A DNA stretch of 64,000 nucleotides from Sphingobium sp. Leaf26. GTDB lineage: Bacteria > Pseudomonadota > Alphaproteobacteria > Sphingomonadales > Sphingomonadaceae. The stretch spans positions 131,217 to 195,216 of the forward strand of contig NZ_LMKV01000031.1 in assembly GCF_001421665.1 (NCBI RefSeq). Direction: 5' to 3'. The notes under the pieces are model-generated. The model searched no databases. It was not told the origin of the DNA and saw only the letters and a program-made list of their open reading frames with translations. How positions within the stretch are numbered: the first letter of the stretch is position 1; every line of letters begins with the position of its first letter. Positions 34,035 to 42,288 of this stretch are shown one piece after another. The translations under genes were made by a program, and so were the position numbers.

Positions 34035-36400
34035 GCCGACGTCGCCGGCTTTGCCGTGAACAGCCGCACGCCGAACACCGGCCCGGCCGAACTGCGGTCA
34101 TGCGGTACAAAGCGCACCTTTACGCTGCTCTTGCCCTTGGTCAGGGCCTCCGGGATCGGATAGTCGACGTCCAGGAACTTGCCCGGCTTGTCATTGTCCA
34201 GGCTTTGCGTCGCCAGCTTCACATTGTCGACCAGGATATCGAAGCTGCGCTTGCGCTCGCCACCCCAATAGGTCGCCTGCAAGAGCAGCGGGCCGGGCTT
34301 CACCTTCATGGCGAATTCGAAATAGCCCCCCGACCGCGCATCGCGACCGTTCCGCCCGCGATAGGAGACGGGATAGCTGATTTCGGACGTCAGCGCATGG
34401 TCGCGCTCCGGCTGCATTTCGCCCAGATGCATGATGTCGATCGACCGGGCTGCCAGATCCTTCTGCCGCGCCTGTTCGGCCAGGAAGGCTGCTTCTTCCG
34501 TCTTCCACGCAGCTTCGGAGAAGCGCTTGAAATAGACTGCGCTGCGCCGCTCATATTGACTGTAAAAGGGCACGAAGGACAGATTCGCCGGACGGATGAT
34601 GTTCTGCGTCCGGTAACGCGGGCGATCCGATATGATCGGGGCGAAGGCGGCTAGCGGATCTTCGCCGACCATCGCCGGTTCGACCCCGGTCCAGTCCATT
34701 TCGGAAGGGCCAAGGTCAGCCGCCATCACCATCGGCCCGCGCACCACGGCCACCACATCGGGCGCACCCGGCGCCGCCTCCAGCCGCAGGTCGAGCGGCA
34801 GGCTCAATGCCACCACATCGCCCTTCTTCCAGCGGCGCGTGACCACCGCATAACCATTGGCGGGCTTCACCGACACCGGCGCACCATTGACGGTCAGCCC
34901 AAAGCGGCCATTGGCCCAGCCGGGAATGCGCAGCGCCAGCGAGAACGCGCCCTGCTTCACCGCGTCGATCGTCAGCTTGATGTCGGGTTTGAATGGATAT
35001 TCGGTGTCCAGCGTCAGGCCGACGCCCTTCGTCTTCCACTGCGCTTCCGACGGGATGTAGAGATTGACGAACAATGTGTCGTCGCCCTCCCAATAGATGG
35101 AATCGCCATGCTTGGCGTGGCTTTCCATGCCGGAACCGACACAGCACCAGAAGGCGTCTTCGTCCGGCTGCGAATAGCCGCGCGGCGCGCCGCTCATCAT
35201 CGGCGTCATATAGGTGAAGCCGGCATTGGCAGGATTCTGCGCCGACATGACATGGTTCAGATGCGCGCGCTCATAATAGTCGAACAAGGCGCCGTCTGGC
35301 TGCCAGCCATAAAGATGCCGCGTCATCTTCAGCATATTATAGCTGTTGCAATGTTCGCAGGTGGATTCGGTCAGGTGCAGCGCGACCGTGTCCGGTTCGA
35401 AGAAATATTCGCGGTCTGCATTGCCGCCGATCACATAGCTATGATGCTGCGTCACCCGGTCGAAGAAGAAGCGCGCGGCCCGGCCCGGCTCTTCCTTGCC
35501 CGTCAATTCATGGATGCGGGCAAGGCCGATCAGCTTGGGCACCTGCGTATTCGCATGGAAATTGGCGAGCTTGTCCTCCTGCGCCACCAGCGGATCGAGA
35601 ACCTTGCGATCATAGATCCGCTCCGCCACCGCCAGCCAGCGCGCATCGCCGGTACGGGCGTAAAGCTCGGCATAGCTGTCGTTCAGGCCGCCATATTCGC
35701 AGCCCAGCAATTCCTGCATCTGCGCATCGTTCAGCGCCGCAAACACCGTCTCGAAATAGCTCGCCAGGCCGATCACGACCGTCAGCGCCTTCGCATTGCC
35801 CCAGGCGCCATGGACGTCGAGCAGGCCGGCGAAATATTTGTGGACGGTATAGAGCGGCGACCAGCTACCGTTGAGGTCGAAGCCGCCCGACTTGATCTGC
35901 CCCTTCATCACTTCGGGGAAAATCTGTTCGCCATCGACGATCTGGCCGTCCTTGGTCTTGCGACCCAGCGCACCGATATAGCCATCCTTGCGCTGCGCCT
36001 GACACAGCGCCAGTTCATCGACGATATAGTCGGCGCGGCGGCGACATTCCGCATTGCCCGTCTGCTGCCAGCCCAGCACCAGAGCGGTGATATAATGGCC
36101 CAGCGTATGGCCGGCGATCGTGTCCGATTCCCAGCCGCCATAAATCGGCGCCTTGGGTTCCAGCCCAGCATATTTGCGGAAATTATGCAGGAAGCGATCG
36201 GGACTGAGCGAGAGGAGATAGGCGATGTTCACCTCCACCGCCGTCGCATAATCGGAAGGGCGCAAACGCACATCGGTCAGCGGCAGCGGCCTGGCCCGCA
36301 GCGGAATTTTGGGCGCGATCGCGGCCAGCCCCTTGAACGGGACGGCGCAGACGGCAAGGGCAGCGACCCCTGCCAGCCACTCGCGACGATTGGCTTTCAT
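34031..36400 (-). CDS. Beta-L-arabinofuranosidase, GH127/GH146 (DUF1680) family
   Basis: A 789-residue exported (alpha/alpha)6-barrel enzyme. The N-terminus MKANRREWLAGVAALAVCAV has a Tat-like RR pair. Family cysteine glycosidases use a zinc-bound cysteine; the expected ligands are visible as Glu349-x-Cys351 (STCEHCNSYNMLKMTRHLYG) and Cys419-Cys420 (FWCCVGSGMESHAKHG), the latter holding the likely nucleophile. The CCVGxGMESH form looks closer to GH146 than to Bifidobacterium HypBA1. GH127/GH146 enzymes remove beta-L-arabinofuranose, including from hydroxyproline-linked arabinosides of plant extensins. It is the first gene of a four-gene operon with a strong palindromic operator upstream. Confidence 0.9.
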   Translation of the reverse strand: MKANRREWLAGVAALAVCAVPFKGLAAIAPKIPLRARPLPLTDVRLRPSDYATAVEVNIAYLLSLSPDRFLHNFRKYAGLEPKAPIYGGWESDTIAGHTLGHYITALVLGWQQTGNAECRRRADYIVDELALCQAQRKDGYIGALGRKTKDGQIVDGEQIFPEVMKGQIKSGGFDLNGSWSPLYTVHKYFAGLLDVHGAWGNAKALTVVIGLASYFETVFAALNDAQMQELLGCEYGGLNDSYAELYARTGDARWLAVAERIYDRKVLDPLVAQEDKLANFHANTQVPKLIGLARIHELTGKEEPGRAARFFFDRVTQHHSYVIGGNADREYFFEPDTVALHLTESTCEHCNSYNMLKMTRHLYGWQPDGALFDYYERAHLNHVMSAQNPANAGFTYMTPMMSGAPRGYSQPDEDAFWCCVGSGMESHAKHGDSIYWEGDDTLFVNLYIPSEAQWKTKGVGLTLDTEYPFKPDIKLTIDAVKQGAFSLALRIPGWANGRFGLTVNGAPVSVKPANGYAVVTRRWKKGDVVALSLPLDLRLEAAPGAPDVVAVVRGPMVMAADLGPSEMDWTGVEPAMVGEDPLAAFAPIISDRPRYRTQNIIRPANLSFVPFYSQYERRSAVYFKRFSEAAWKTEEAAFLAEQARQKDLAARSIDIMHLGEMQPERDHALTSEISYPVSYRGRNGRDARSGGYFEFAMKVKPGPLLLQATYWGGERKRSFDILVDNVKLATQSLDNDKPGKFLDVDYPIPEALTKGKSSVKVRFVPHDRSSAGPVFGVRLFTAKPATSA

Positions 36401-36420
36401 TGCTAAACACTCCTACCGAA

Positions 36421-36439
36421 TATCGTATACTATACGATA
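36421..36439. promoter_or_regulatory. Double palindromic operator before the arabinofuranosidase operon
   Basis: TATCGTATACTATACGATA is a perfect 19-bp palindrome centred on C36430. It contains two overlapping copies of the TATCGTATAC half found at the other locus promoters. It starts 20 bp before the gene start. Confidence 0.72.
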
Positions 36440-36508
36440 GAGTGCAGGGTCTTGCTGTCAATCCTTATTGTTGGCCATGTCCTGTGTTGCCGCATAGAAA
36501 CGACCCGC

Positions 36509-37396
36509 TCAAAATCGCCGACGCGCCTCTTCCACCATAGCGTGGAGAAAATCGACCACTGCGCGGACGCGGGGCAATCGCTGCTGGTCGGCATGGATGG
36601 CCAGCCAGTAGCTGCGCCGGATCTCGACCGTTTCCGGCAACAGCCGCACCAGATTCGGGTCATCCTCCGCCGCAAAAAGATGCAGGACGCCCAGCCCCAG
36701 CCCACCGGCCACGGCCGCATGCTGCGCAGCGATGGAGGTTGAACGGAACACCGGGACCGCGTCCGCCGACACTTCGGACAGGAACCGCAGTTCGGGAATG
36801 TCGATCCGCGCGTCGATATACCAGGCGAAGGGGTGATCGGACAGCCGGTCTGCATGGATGGGGCCATGCGCATTCAGATAGGATCGCGACGCATAGAGGC
36901 CCAGCCGATAGTCGATCAGGTGCCGGGCGACGATGGGGCCGCTGGTCGGCCGGTTCAGCAGGATGGCCACATCCGCGTCCCGGTTGGCCAGGCTGACCAA
37001 CTGTGGCTCCGGCGCCAGTTCCAGCCGCAGGTCGGGATGGGCCTGATGCAGGCGATGGGCATAGGGCGCGACCAGATAGGTGCCGAAGGCTTCCGGTGTC
37101 GCCAGCCGCACGGCGCCGGAAATGCGCGCATCGCTGCCCCCCAGCGTCGCGGTCGCCGCAGCCACCTCGCCCTCAATCCGTTCGGCATGGTCGACCAGCT
37201 TCTGGCCTGCCTCCGTCAGTTGCACGCCACGCGGCCCACGATCCAGCAGCCTGCTGCCCACCATCGCCTCCAGCCGGGTCAGCCGGCGCGCGACCGTGCT
37301 ATGGTCCATCCCCAGCCGACGCCCAGCACCTGCCATACGCCCCGCGCGGGCCACGGCCAGGAAAAGACGCAGATCATCCCAATCCAGTGTAGACAT
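36509..37396 (-). CDS. LysR-family regulator
   Basis: A 295-residue LysR-type regulator: N-terminal winged helix (DWDDLRLFLAVARAGRMAGAGRRLGMDHSTVARRLTRLE) and a C-terminal periplasmic-binding-like effector domain (about residues 90-290). It is divergent from mmsA with a 103-bp gap, which points to control of mmsA. It appears separate from the GntR circuit that surrounds it. Confidence 0.9.
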   Translation of the reverse strand: MSTLDWDDLRLFLAVARAGRMAGAGRRLGMDHSTVARRLTRLEAMVGSRLLDRGPRGVQLTEAGQKLVDHAERIEGEVAAATATLGGSDARISGAVRLATPEAFGTYLVAPYAHRLHQAHPDLRLELAPEPQLVSLANRDADVAILLNRPTSGPIVARHLIDYRLGLYASRSYLNAHGPIHADRLSDHPFAWYIDARIDIPELRFLSEVSADAVPVFRSTSIAAQHAAVAGGLGLGVLHLFAAEDDPNLVRLLPETVEIRRSYWLAIHADQQRLPRVRAVVDFLHAMVEEARRRF

Positions 37397-37499
37397 TTTT
37401 GCACAACCCTATCGGCAATTTGGCGGGTTTCTGTGTCAATTTGCATGGACTAAAAGCCATGTCAGCGCAACTAGACCATGATAGCCCAGGAGAGCAGCG

Positions 37500-38996
37500 A
37501 TGCGTTTGATCAGCCATTTCATCAACGGTGAAACCGTATCCGAACCCGGCCGGCTGGGCGATGTCTACGCCCCCACCATCGGCCAGGTACAGGCGCAGGT
37601 GGAACTCGCCGAAGTCTCGCTGCTCGACCGGGCAGTCGCCAATGCCAAGCAGGCGCAGGTCGCTTGGGCCGCCACCAACCCGCAACGCCGCGCCCGCGTG
37701 ATGTTCGCCTTCAAGGGGCTGATCGAGGACAATATGCAGGAGCTGGCGGAACTGCTCGCATCCGAACATGGCAAGGTCGTGTCGGATGCCAAGGGCGATA
37801 TCCAGCGCGGTCTGGAAGTCGTGGAATTTGCCTGCGGCGTCCCGCATCTGTTGAAAGGCGACTATACCGAGGGCGCCGGCCCCGGCATCGACGTCTATTC
37901 GATCCGCCAGCCGCTGGGCGTGGTCGCGGGCATCACGCCGTTCAACTTCCCGGCCATGATCCCCTTGTGGATGTCCTCCGTCGCCCTGGCCTGCGGCAAC
38001 GCCTTCATCCTCAAGCCCTCTGAACGTGATCCTTCCGTGCCGGTGCGTCTGGCGCAACTGCTGGTCGAGGCCGGCCTGCCCAAGGGCGTGCTGAACGTCG
38101 TCCATGGCGACAAGGTCATCGTCGATGCGATCTGCGACCATCCGGATATCAAGGCGGTCAGCTTCGTCGGCTCGTCCGACATCGCCAACTATGTCTATCA
38201 GCGCGCGGCGGCAGCGGGCAAGCGCGCCCAGTGCATGGGCGGGGCCAAGAATCACGGCATCGTCCTGCCCGATGCCGATCTCGACCAGACCGTCGCCGAC
38301 ATATTGGGTGCGGCCTACGGCTCGGCCGGCGAACGCTGCATGGCGCTCCCCGTCGTGGTGCCGGTCGGCGCACAAACCGCAGAAACCCTGCGCGAACGGC
38401 TGGTCGAAGGAATCGAAAAGCTCAAGGTCGGCATCTCGACCGACGAAGAAGCCCATTATGGCCCCGTCGTCACCGGCCAGCACAAGGCCCGGATCGAAGG
38501 CTATATCGATCTAGCCGTGGAAGAAGGCGCAGAACTGGTCGTCGATGGCCGCGACTTCTCGCTCCAGGGCTATGAGGAGGGCTATTTCCTCGCGCCGACC
38601 CTGCTGGACCGCGTGACGCCCGACATGAAGAGTTATCAGGAGGAAATCTTCGGCCCGGTGCTCCAGATCGTGCGCGCCGACACGTTCGAGGAGGCGATCG
38701 GCCTCGCCAGCCGCCATCAATATGGCAATGGCGTGGCGCTGTTCACCCGCAATGGCGACGCCGCCCGCCAGTTCGCCGCTCAGGTGGAAGTCGGCATGGT
38801 CGGCATCAACGTGCCGATCCCGGTGCCGGTCGCCTATCACAGCTTCGGCGGCTGGAAGCGGTCGGGCTTCGGCGATCTCGATCAATATGGCACCGATGGC
38901 GTCCGCTTCTACACCCGCACCAAGAAGGTCACGCAGCGCTGGCCGAGCGGCGGGTCGGTCATCGACCAGAGCTTCGTCATCCCGACGATGAAATAA
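37500..38996 (+). CDS. mmsA: CoA-acylating (methyl)malonate-semialdehyde dehydrogenase
   Basis: NAD-dependent aldehyde dehydrogenase converting malonate or methylmalonate semialdehyde to acetyl- or propionyl-CoA (valine, inositol and beta-alanine catabolism). The 498-residue protein has the MmsA-type signatures GITPFNFPAMIPLWM, NHGIVLPDADLDQ, the catalytic Cys in GERCMALPVVV, and the C-terminal GINVPIPVPVAYHSFGGWKRSGFGDLDQYG. It is monocistronic with a strong terminator. It is not the alpha-ketoglutarate-semialdehyde dehydrogenase the hydroxyproline pathway needs, because that family lacks the VPIPVPVAYHSF region. Confidence 0.93.
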   Translation: MRLISHFINGETVSEPGRLGDVYAPTIGQVQAQVELAEVSLLDRAVANAKQAQVAWAATNPQRRARVMFAFKGLIEDNMQELAELLASEHGKVVSDAKGDIQRGLEVVEFACGVPHLLKGDYTEGAGPGIDVYSIRQPLGVVAGITPFNFPAMIPLWMSSVALACGNAFILKPSERDPSVPVRLAQLLVEAGLPKGVLNVVHGDKVIVDAICDHPDIKAVSFVGSSDIANYVYQRAAAAGKRAQCMGGAKNHGIVLPDADLDQTVADILGAAYGSAGERCMALPVVVPVGAQTAETLRERLVEGIEKLKVGISTDEEAHYGPVVTGQHKARIEGYIDLAVEEGAELVVDGRDFSLQGYEEGYFLAPTLLDRVTPDMKSYQEEIFGPVLQIVRADTFEEAIGLASRHQYGNGVALFTRNGDAARQFAAQVEVGMVGINVPIPVPVAYHSFGGWKRSGFGDLDQYGTDGVRFYTRTKKVTQRWPSGGSVIDQSFVIPTMK

Positions 38997-39005
38997 GGAC
39001 AGGGT

Positions 39006-39036
39006 GGGGGGACATCGCTCTCCCCCCCCTTTTTTT
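39006..39036 (+). terminator. Rho-independent terminator after mmsA
   Basis: GGGGGGA (39006-39012) pairs with TCCCCCC (39021-39027) around an 8-base loop, followed by a run of seven T (39030-39036). It ends mmsA and lies just before the convergent GntR gene stop. Confidence 0.88.
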
Positions 39037-39038
39037 GC

Positions 39039-39806
39039 CTAACGGCGCAAGGCGACGTGCATGTCCGCCAGCGCCAGTTCGATCAGCGTGCGCATCGCCC
39101 TTTGCGCCTGACGCGAATTCTGCGCGGCAATTTCCCGATAGAGCGCACGATGCTCCGGCATCGGATCGCGCGGTGCGTCCTGCACCCGCTGCTTGGCCGC
39201 CGTGGTCCAGGCAATGGCCGACATGATCGAACTGGACAGGGAAAAAAGCAGCTCATTCTGCGCCGCTTCCATCAGCAGGCCATGGAAACGCTGGTCCGCC
39301 GCCCGCCCCTTCTCCGTCGCCAGCGTGTAGCGCTCCATCGCGTCCAGCGCATTGGCCATGTCGATCAACTGCCCTTCGCTGCGCCGGGTCGCGGCCATCT
39401 CTGCGGCATGCGGTTCCACCATCATGCGCAGCTCGAACAGGTCGCGCAGGAACTGCTCTGACGGCTCGGACTGGATCTGCCAGGCCAGCACGTCGGGATC
39501 GAGCATGCTCCACTGGCGCCGTTCATTGACCTTGGTGCCCGCCTTGGGCCGGCTGCTCACCAGCCCCTTGGCGGTCAGGATGCGGAATGCTTCGCGCAGA
39601 ACAGATCGCGACACACCCAATGTTTCGGCATGGTCCACTTCGGCCGGAAAGACATACCCGATGGGCAAGGTGCCGCTGACGATCTGCGTCGCCAGCCGGT
39701 GCGCCACCACATGATGCAAGCGGCCCATGACGATCGGCGTGCCGATCCCACCGCCCTGATCCTGCCGCCCGTCCTTCATGCCTGCCATCCAATCCACATC
39801 GTTCAT
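39039..39806 (-). CDS. FadR-subfamily GntR regulator (candidate locus repressor)
   Basis: A 255-residue GntR regulator with an N-terminal winged helix (HHVVAHRLATQIVSGTLPIGYVFPAEVDHAETLGVSRSVLREAFRILTAKGLV) and a C-terminal all-helical FCD domain (DLFELRMMVEPHAAEMAA, DQRFHGLLMEAAQNELLFSLSS, PEHRALYREIAAQN) with metal-binding His/Asp residues. FadR-type regulators bind short palindromes, and a TATCGTATA site lies between this gene and the divergent peptidase operon. It is the best candidate for the four-site regulon spanning 25085-39860. Confidence 0.9.
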   Translation of the reverse strand: MNDVDWMAGMKDGRQDQGGGIGTPIVMGRLHHVVAHRLATQIVSGTLPIGYVFPAEVDHAETLGVSRSVLREAFRILTAKGLVSSRPKAGTKVNERRQWSMLDPDVLAWQIQSEPSEQFLRDLFELRMMVEPHAAEMAATRRSEGQLIDMANALDAMERYTLATEKGRAADQRFHGLLMEAAQNELLFSLSSSIMSAIAWTTAAKQRVQDAPRDPMPEHRALYREIAAQNSRQAQRAMRTLIELALADMHVALRR

Positions 39807-39848
39807 CGCACGCTACACCGATAACGGTGACGGGAAAAGACCGATCTT

Positions 39849-39860
39849 ATATCGTATAAT
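39849..39860. promoter_or_regulatory. Operator-like site between GntR gene and peptidase operon
   Basis: ATATCGTATAAT keeps the left half and centre of the locus palindrome. Its position in the 130-bp divergent gap would allow control of both the GntR gene and the S9 peptidase operon. Confidence 0.55.
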
Positions 39861-39936
39861 CTTGTTGACGGCCAGCGTCGTTACGGCCATGACTGCGCCC
39901 TCTTTCATGACAATATAGGTACGCGCCGCCGTGGGC

Positions 39937-42288
39937 ATGCTCCCTTATCCCGTATCGAAAACCGTCAGCCTGCTGGCTTTGACCTGCGCTATCGCCCTGT
40001 CGATACCCGCCGCCGCGCGCCCCGTCGCGGCGACCGTAGCTCAACCGACCATCAGCGCGCGCTATGCTCTGTCCGACAAGTTCAACAGTCAGAGCCTGGG
40101 CGACCTGATCGACAATGCGGACGTCGCCCCGCGCTTTGTCGGCGAGGGCAAGGGCCTGCTCTACCGCACCGGCAATCGCCTCGTGCAAAGCTATGTCTAT
40201 GTCGATCTTGCCACGCTGGCGAAGGCGCAGGTGGCAACGAACGCGCAGTTGCTCGCCGCATTGAGCGCCGCAACCGGCAAGAACATCGACACGGACGCCG
40301 CCCATATCGCCGAAGTCGATTATGATCCGGCGACCAGGACCCTGCGCTTCGCCGCGCTGGATGGCCGCTGGACCCTTGCCGACAATGGCAAGGCCGAAAA
40401 GATCATCGAGGAGCAAAGGAAGGAAGACCTCTCCCTCCCCTCGCCTGACGGTCGCTTCCGCATCGTTGCGCGCAACTTCAATCTGATCGCGGTGGACATA
40501 AAGAGCGGCAAGGAAGTCGCCCTCACCACCGATGGTACCCGCGAGCAGCCCTATGGCCGCTCCATCCCGCAACTGGCCGACATCTTGCGCGCCGGCACCG
40601 AGGAACCGGACATGCCCGTTTCCGGCGCCTGGTCGCCCGATGGCCGCTACTTGCTAAGCTGGCGACTCGACACGCGGGACGTCAAGAAGCTGTCCATCAC
40701 CCAGCAGAACCCGCCGGGCGAATTCTATCCGCGCAGCTTCTCCTATGTCTATCCGCTCGCCGGCGCGGAGAAGCTGCCGCAGGCGACCCGCTTCGTCATC
40801 GACATCGAACAGGCGATGAAGGCCGGCAAGGCTAAGGTGGTGCCGCTCGCGATCCCCTCGGAATCCATCCTCTATCCCTCGCCGCCCGACATGGGCTGGA
40901 TCAAGGGCAAGCCGCGTATCCTCTGGACCGAGCGCGGCTACAAGCAACAGGCCGTCTATCAGGCCGATCCCGACACCGGCGCCGCGCGCATCGTCGCGCA
41001 TGAGGCGGTCAAGCCGCTCGTTACCGTCACCTCCAGCATGATCCTGCCCGCGCCCGATCTGGGCGGAGAACTCTCCATCTCCGAACGGTCCGGCTGGGCG
41101 CAGCTCTATCTCGTCACCCCGGATGCGCCCGATGGCGGGAAACCGCTCACACAGGGGGAGTGGGAAGTCCTGTCGGTCGACCATGTCGCCGCGGACAAGG
41201 CATCGCTGGTCGTGACCGGCGTCGGCCGGGAAAAGGCCCGCAATCCCTATTGGCGCGCCCTCTATCGTGTGCCGATGAGCGGCGCCGACCCGACCGAACT
41301 GACGCCCGAACCGCTCGATCATGACGCCACCCTGTCCGACGACGGGCGGTGGATCGTGGACCAGATGTCCAGCCCGACCAGCCCCACCCGCGCCGTGCTG
41401 CGCGACGGGCAGACGGGCAAGATCGTCATGGACCTCGCCACCGCCAACGATAGCCGCCTGCGCGCGGCCGGCTACACATCGCCCGAACCTTTTGAGGGTG
41501 TCGCGGCGGATGGCCATACGCCCATCTACGGCATGATCTTCCGCCCGGCGAACTTCGACGCGAAGCGCAGCTACCCCATCATCGACAATGTCTATACCGG
41601 CCCGACCACGACCGACGTCCCCGCCACCTGGAACGACGCCCACCGCGTGTCGGGCAATGCCGTGGCCCAGATCGGCGCGATCGTGGTGATGATCGACGGC
41701 ACCGGCACCTCGCGCCGGGGACAGGCCTTCCGCCTGCCTGCCTATCAGAATCTGGGCGAAGTCGGGCTGGACGATCATATCAGCCTCATCCGCCAGATGG
41801 CCGCCAAATATCCCTATATGGACGCCACCCGCGTCGGCGTGTTCGGCGGATCAGCGGGCGGCTACGACACCGCGCGCTTCGTGCTGCGGCGGCCCAATTT
41901 CTTCAGGGTCGGCGTCGCCTCCTCCGGCAATCACGATTTGCGTCTCGACAAGACATGGTGGCCCGAAGTCTCGATGGGCAACCCGGACGAAGCAACCTGG
42001 GAGCGCAACAGCAATATGTCGGTCGCCGGCAATCTGATGGGCAAGCTGTTGCTGATCCATGGCGATATCGACGACAATGTGCCGGTGACGGAAAGCTTCC
42101 GCCTCGCCAAGGCATTGATGGATGCCGGGCGCGACGTCGATCTGGTCGTCCTGCCAAACACCACCCACCGCGTCTATCAGCCCTTCTTCTGGAAGAAGCT
42201 GCGCGACTATTTCACGCTCAACCTGCTGGGCGAAACCCCGCCCGCCCTGACGGCTCCACAGGCCGCCCGCACCCCCGCCGCGCAATGA
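39937..42288 (+). CDS. S9-family (DPP IV/prolyl oligopeptidase-like) peptidase
   Basis: An exported serine peptidase of about 783 residues. Signal peptide about residues 1-30 (SLLALTCAIALSIPAAARP); the ATG at 39937 is chosen over a GTG at 39931. An eight-bladed propeller (DPP IV N-terminal type; WSPDGRYLLSWRLDTRDVKK, DNVYTGPTTTDVPATW) precedes the alpha/beta-hydrolase domain. Nucleophile about Ser639 in GVFGGSAGGY, Asp about 712 in HGDIDDNVP, His about 744 in NTTHRVYQ. S9 enzymes cut next to proline, which suits a Hyp/Pro-rich substrate. It is the first gene of a tightly coupled four-gene operon. Confidence 0.9.
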   Translation: MLPYPVSKTVSLLALTCAIALSIPAAARPVAATVAQPTISARYALSDKFNSQSLGDLIDNADVAPRFVGEGKGLLYRTGNRLVQSYVYVDLATLAKAQVATNAQLLAALSAATGKNIDTDAAHIAEVDYDPATRTLRFAALDGRWTLADNGKAEKIIEEQRKEDLSLPSPDGRFRIVARNFNLIAVDIKSGKEVALTTDGTREQPYGRSIPQLADILRAGTEEPDMPVSGAWSPDGRYLLSWRLDTRDVKKLSITQQNPPGEFYPRSFSYVYPLAGAEKLPQATRFVIDIEQAMKAGKAKVVPLAIPSESILYPSPPDMGWIKGKPRILWTERGYKQQAVYQADPDTGAARIVAHEAVKPLVTVTSSMILPAPDLGGELSISERSGWAQLYLVTPDAPDGGKPLTQGEWEVLSVDHVAADKASLVVTGVGREKARNPYWRALYRVPMSGADPTELTPEPLDHDATLSDDGRWIVDQMSSPTSPTRAVLRDGQTGKIVMDLATANDSRLRAAGYTSPEPFEGVAADGHTPIYGMIFRPANFDAKRSYPIIDNVYTGPTTTDVPATWNDAHRVSGNAVAQIGAIVVMIDGTGTSRRGQAFRLPAYQNLGEVGLDDHISLIRQMAAKYPYMDATRVGVFGGSAGGYDTARFVLRRPNFFRVGVASSGNHDLRLDKTWWPEVSMGNPDEATWERNSNMSVAGNLMGKLLLIHGDIDDNVPVTESFRLAKALMDAGRDVDLVVLPNTTHRVYQPFFWKKLRDYFTLNLLGETPPALTAPQAARTPAAQ

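Noticed and set aside
37500..38996. mmsA product as the ketoglutarate-semialdehyde dehydrogenase of hydroxyproline catabolism
   Set aside because: The C-terminal VPIPVPVAYHSFGGWKRS and the RCMA active-site context are specific to CoA-acylating MmsA enzymes.
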